From Synechocystis salina LEGE 00031 (lineage in GTDB: Bacteria; Cyanobacteriota; Cyanobacteriia; Cyanobacteriales; Microcystaceae), in NCBI RefSeq assembly GCF_015207985.1, contig NZ_JADEVV010000028.1, positions 1 through 53,187 of the forward strand: 53,187 nt of DNA, written 5' to 3'. Numbering within the stretch: the first letter of the stretch is position 1; every line of letters starts with the position of its first letter. The notes under the pieces were generated by a model. The model had not been told where the DNA came from and did no database searches. It saw only the letters and a program-made list of their open reading frames with translations. Both the position numbers and the translations under genes were made by a program. Below are positions 52,695 to 53,187 of the stretch, piece by piece.

Positions 52695-53187
52695 ATGGAA
52701 ATTGGTGTTCCCAAGGAAATTAAAGACCAGGAATTTCGGGTGGGGCTGACCCCCAGTAGTGTGCGGGCATTGGTGGCCCAGGGCCATGAGGTCTTTGTGG
52801 AACAAGGGGCCGGGGTAGGTTCTGGTTTCCCCGATGGGGCCTATGCCAAGGTGGGAGCCCAGTTGGTTTCGACAGCCAAAGAAGCTTGGCAGAAGGAACT
52901 GGTGGTGAAGGTGAAAGAACCTCTCCCCAGGGAATATGAATATTTAACCCTGCCGAAGTTGTTGTTCACCTATCTCCATTTAGCAGCGGAACGTTCCCTA
53001 ACGGAAGCTTTAATTAAATCAGGCATTACGGCGATCGCCTACGAAACGGTGGAACTGGCCAATGGTCAATTGCCGTTGTTGGCTCCCATGAGTCGCATTG
53101 CCGGTCGGTTGGCGGTGCAAATGGGGGCCCATTACCTGGAAAAGCAACAGGGTGGCCGGGGAGTTTTACTGGGGGGCGTGCCGGGGG
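52695..53187 (+). CDS. ald: Alanine dehydrogenase, N-terminal part
   Basis: The first 164 residues of alanine dehydrogenase, cut by the right edge. The start MEIGVPKEIKDQEFRVGLTP is typical, with the pyruvate-site residues of the N-terminal domain: the Arg in FRVGLT, VKVKEPL (Lys), the TYLHLAAE stretch (His) and ETVE further on. The NAD-binding domain lies beyond the window. The enzyme interconverts L-alanine and pyruvate plus ammonium. The ATG at 52695 is the conserved start. Confidence 0.93.
   Translation, partial: MEIGVPKEIKDQEFRVGLTPSSVRALVAQGHEVFVEQGAGVGSGFPDGAYAKVGAQLVSTAKEAWQKELVVKVKEPLPREYEYLTLPKLLFTYLHLAAERSLTEALIKSGITAIAYETVELANGQLPLLAPMSRIAGRLAVQMGAHYLEKQQGGRGVLLGGVPG

Noticed and set aside
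1-53187. CRISPR arrays, insertion sequences, prophage, CIRCE or known riboswitches
   Set aside because: No regularly spaced repeats, transposase, phage genes, CIRCE motif or recognisable riboswitch core were seen by eye.

Overview
The window is a stretch of cyanobacterial chromosome. The HIP1 octamer (GCGATCGC, usually as GGCGATCGCC) recurs throughout. It also carries photosynthesis and tetrapyrrole genes: biliverdin reductase, HemJ, Ycf54, PetP and an NblB-like protein. From memory, gene order from pheA to ald matches Synechocystis sp. PCC 6803, while HhoA and BvdR look slightly diverged from that strain's proteins. A close Synechocystis relative is the best guess. No database search was run.

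Layout. (1) 1-4.9 kb: a membrane-anchored helical-repeat protein cut by the left edge, a VOC protein, CofH, an HD-domain protein and a cupin. (2) 5.1-19.5 kb: an exopolysaccharide (EPS) locus. A + strand operon encodes a STAS-fused phosphoglycosyl transferase, sulfotransferase, GT4, Wzx, OPX export protein, PCP protein and Wzy-like polymerase. A - strand pair encodes a response regulator and an HTH-NACHT STAND ATPase. A second + strand group encodes a GT2 and an Alg14/Alg13-type pair, followed by a lone STAS protein. (3) 19.9-21.7 kb: a MASE1-GGDEF protein, then tRNA-Thr(CGU). (4) 21.9-36.5 kb: housekeeping genes including pheA, an nblB-like gene, msrA, a Get3/ArsA-like gene, petP, an EF-hand transaldolase, aroK, tRNA-Ser(UGA), hrcA, cysH and hemJ. 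(5) 36.9-41.5 kb: an acetyltransferase and a MASE1 hybrid kinase next to a REC-PAS-GGDEF regulator. (6) 41.5-53.2 kb: thiL, malQ, spmA/spmB, bvdR, a NarL-type regulator, hhoA, msrB, a transglutaminase-like protein, ycf54, pdxJ and the start of ald.

How the EPS locus may work. The PGT starts a lipid-linked repeat unit, the glycosyltransferases extend it and the sulfotransferase sulfates it. Wzx flips it, the Wzy-like protein polymerises it, and OPX/PCP export it. cysH sits elsewhere in the window; its substrate, PAPS, is also the sulfotransferase donor. The notable new observation is a shared promoter element ahead of three separate EPS genes (5152, 17145, 18316-18325). It has three octamers at exactly 12-bp steps, GTTARACA-N4-CGTMAACA-N4-YGTARAYM, and each is followed by a -10-like hexamer starting 17 bp after the last octamer. 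With the response regulator/STAND operon between the two EPS arms, this suggests a dedicated EPS regulon. It resembles in outline the plasmid-borne synechan (xss) system of PCC 6803, which as I recall also uses a STAND regulator and a two-component pair.
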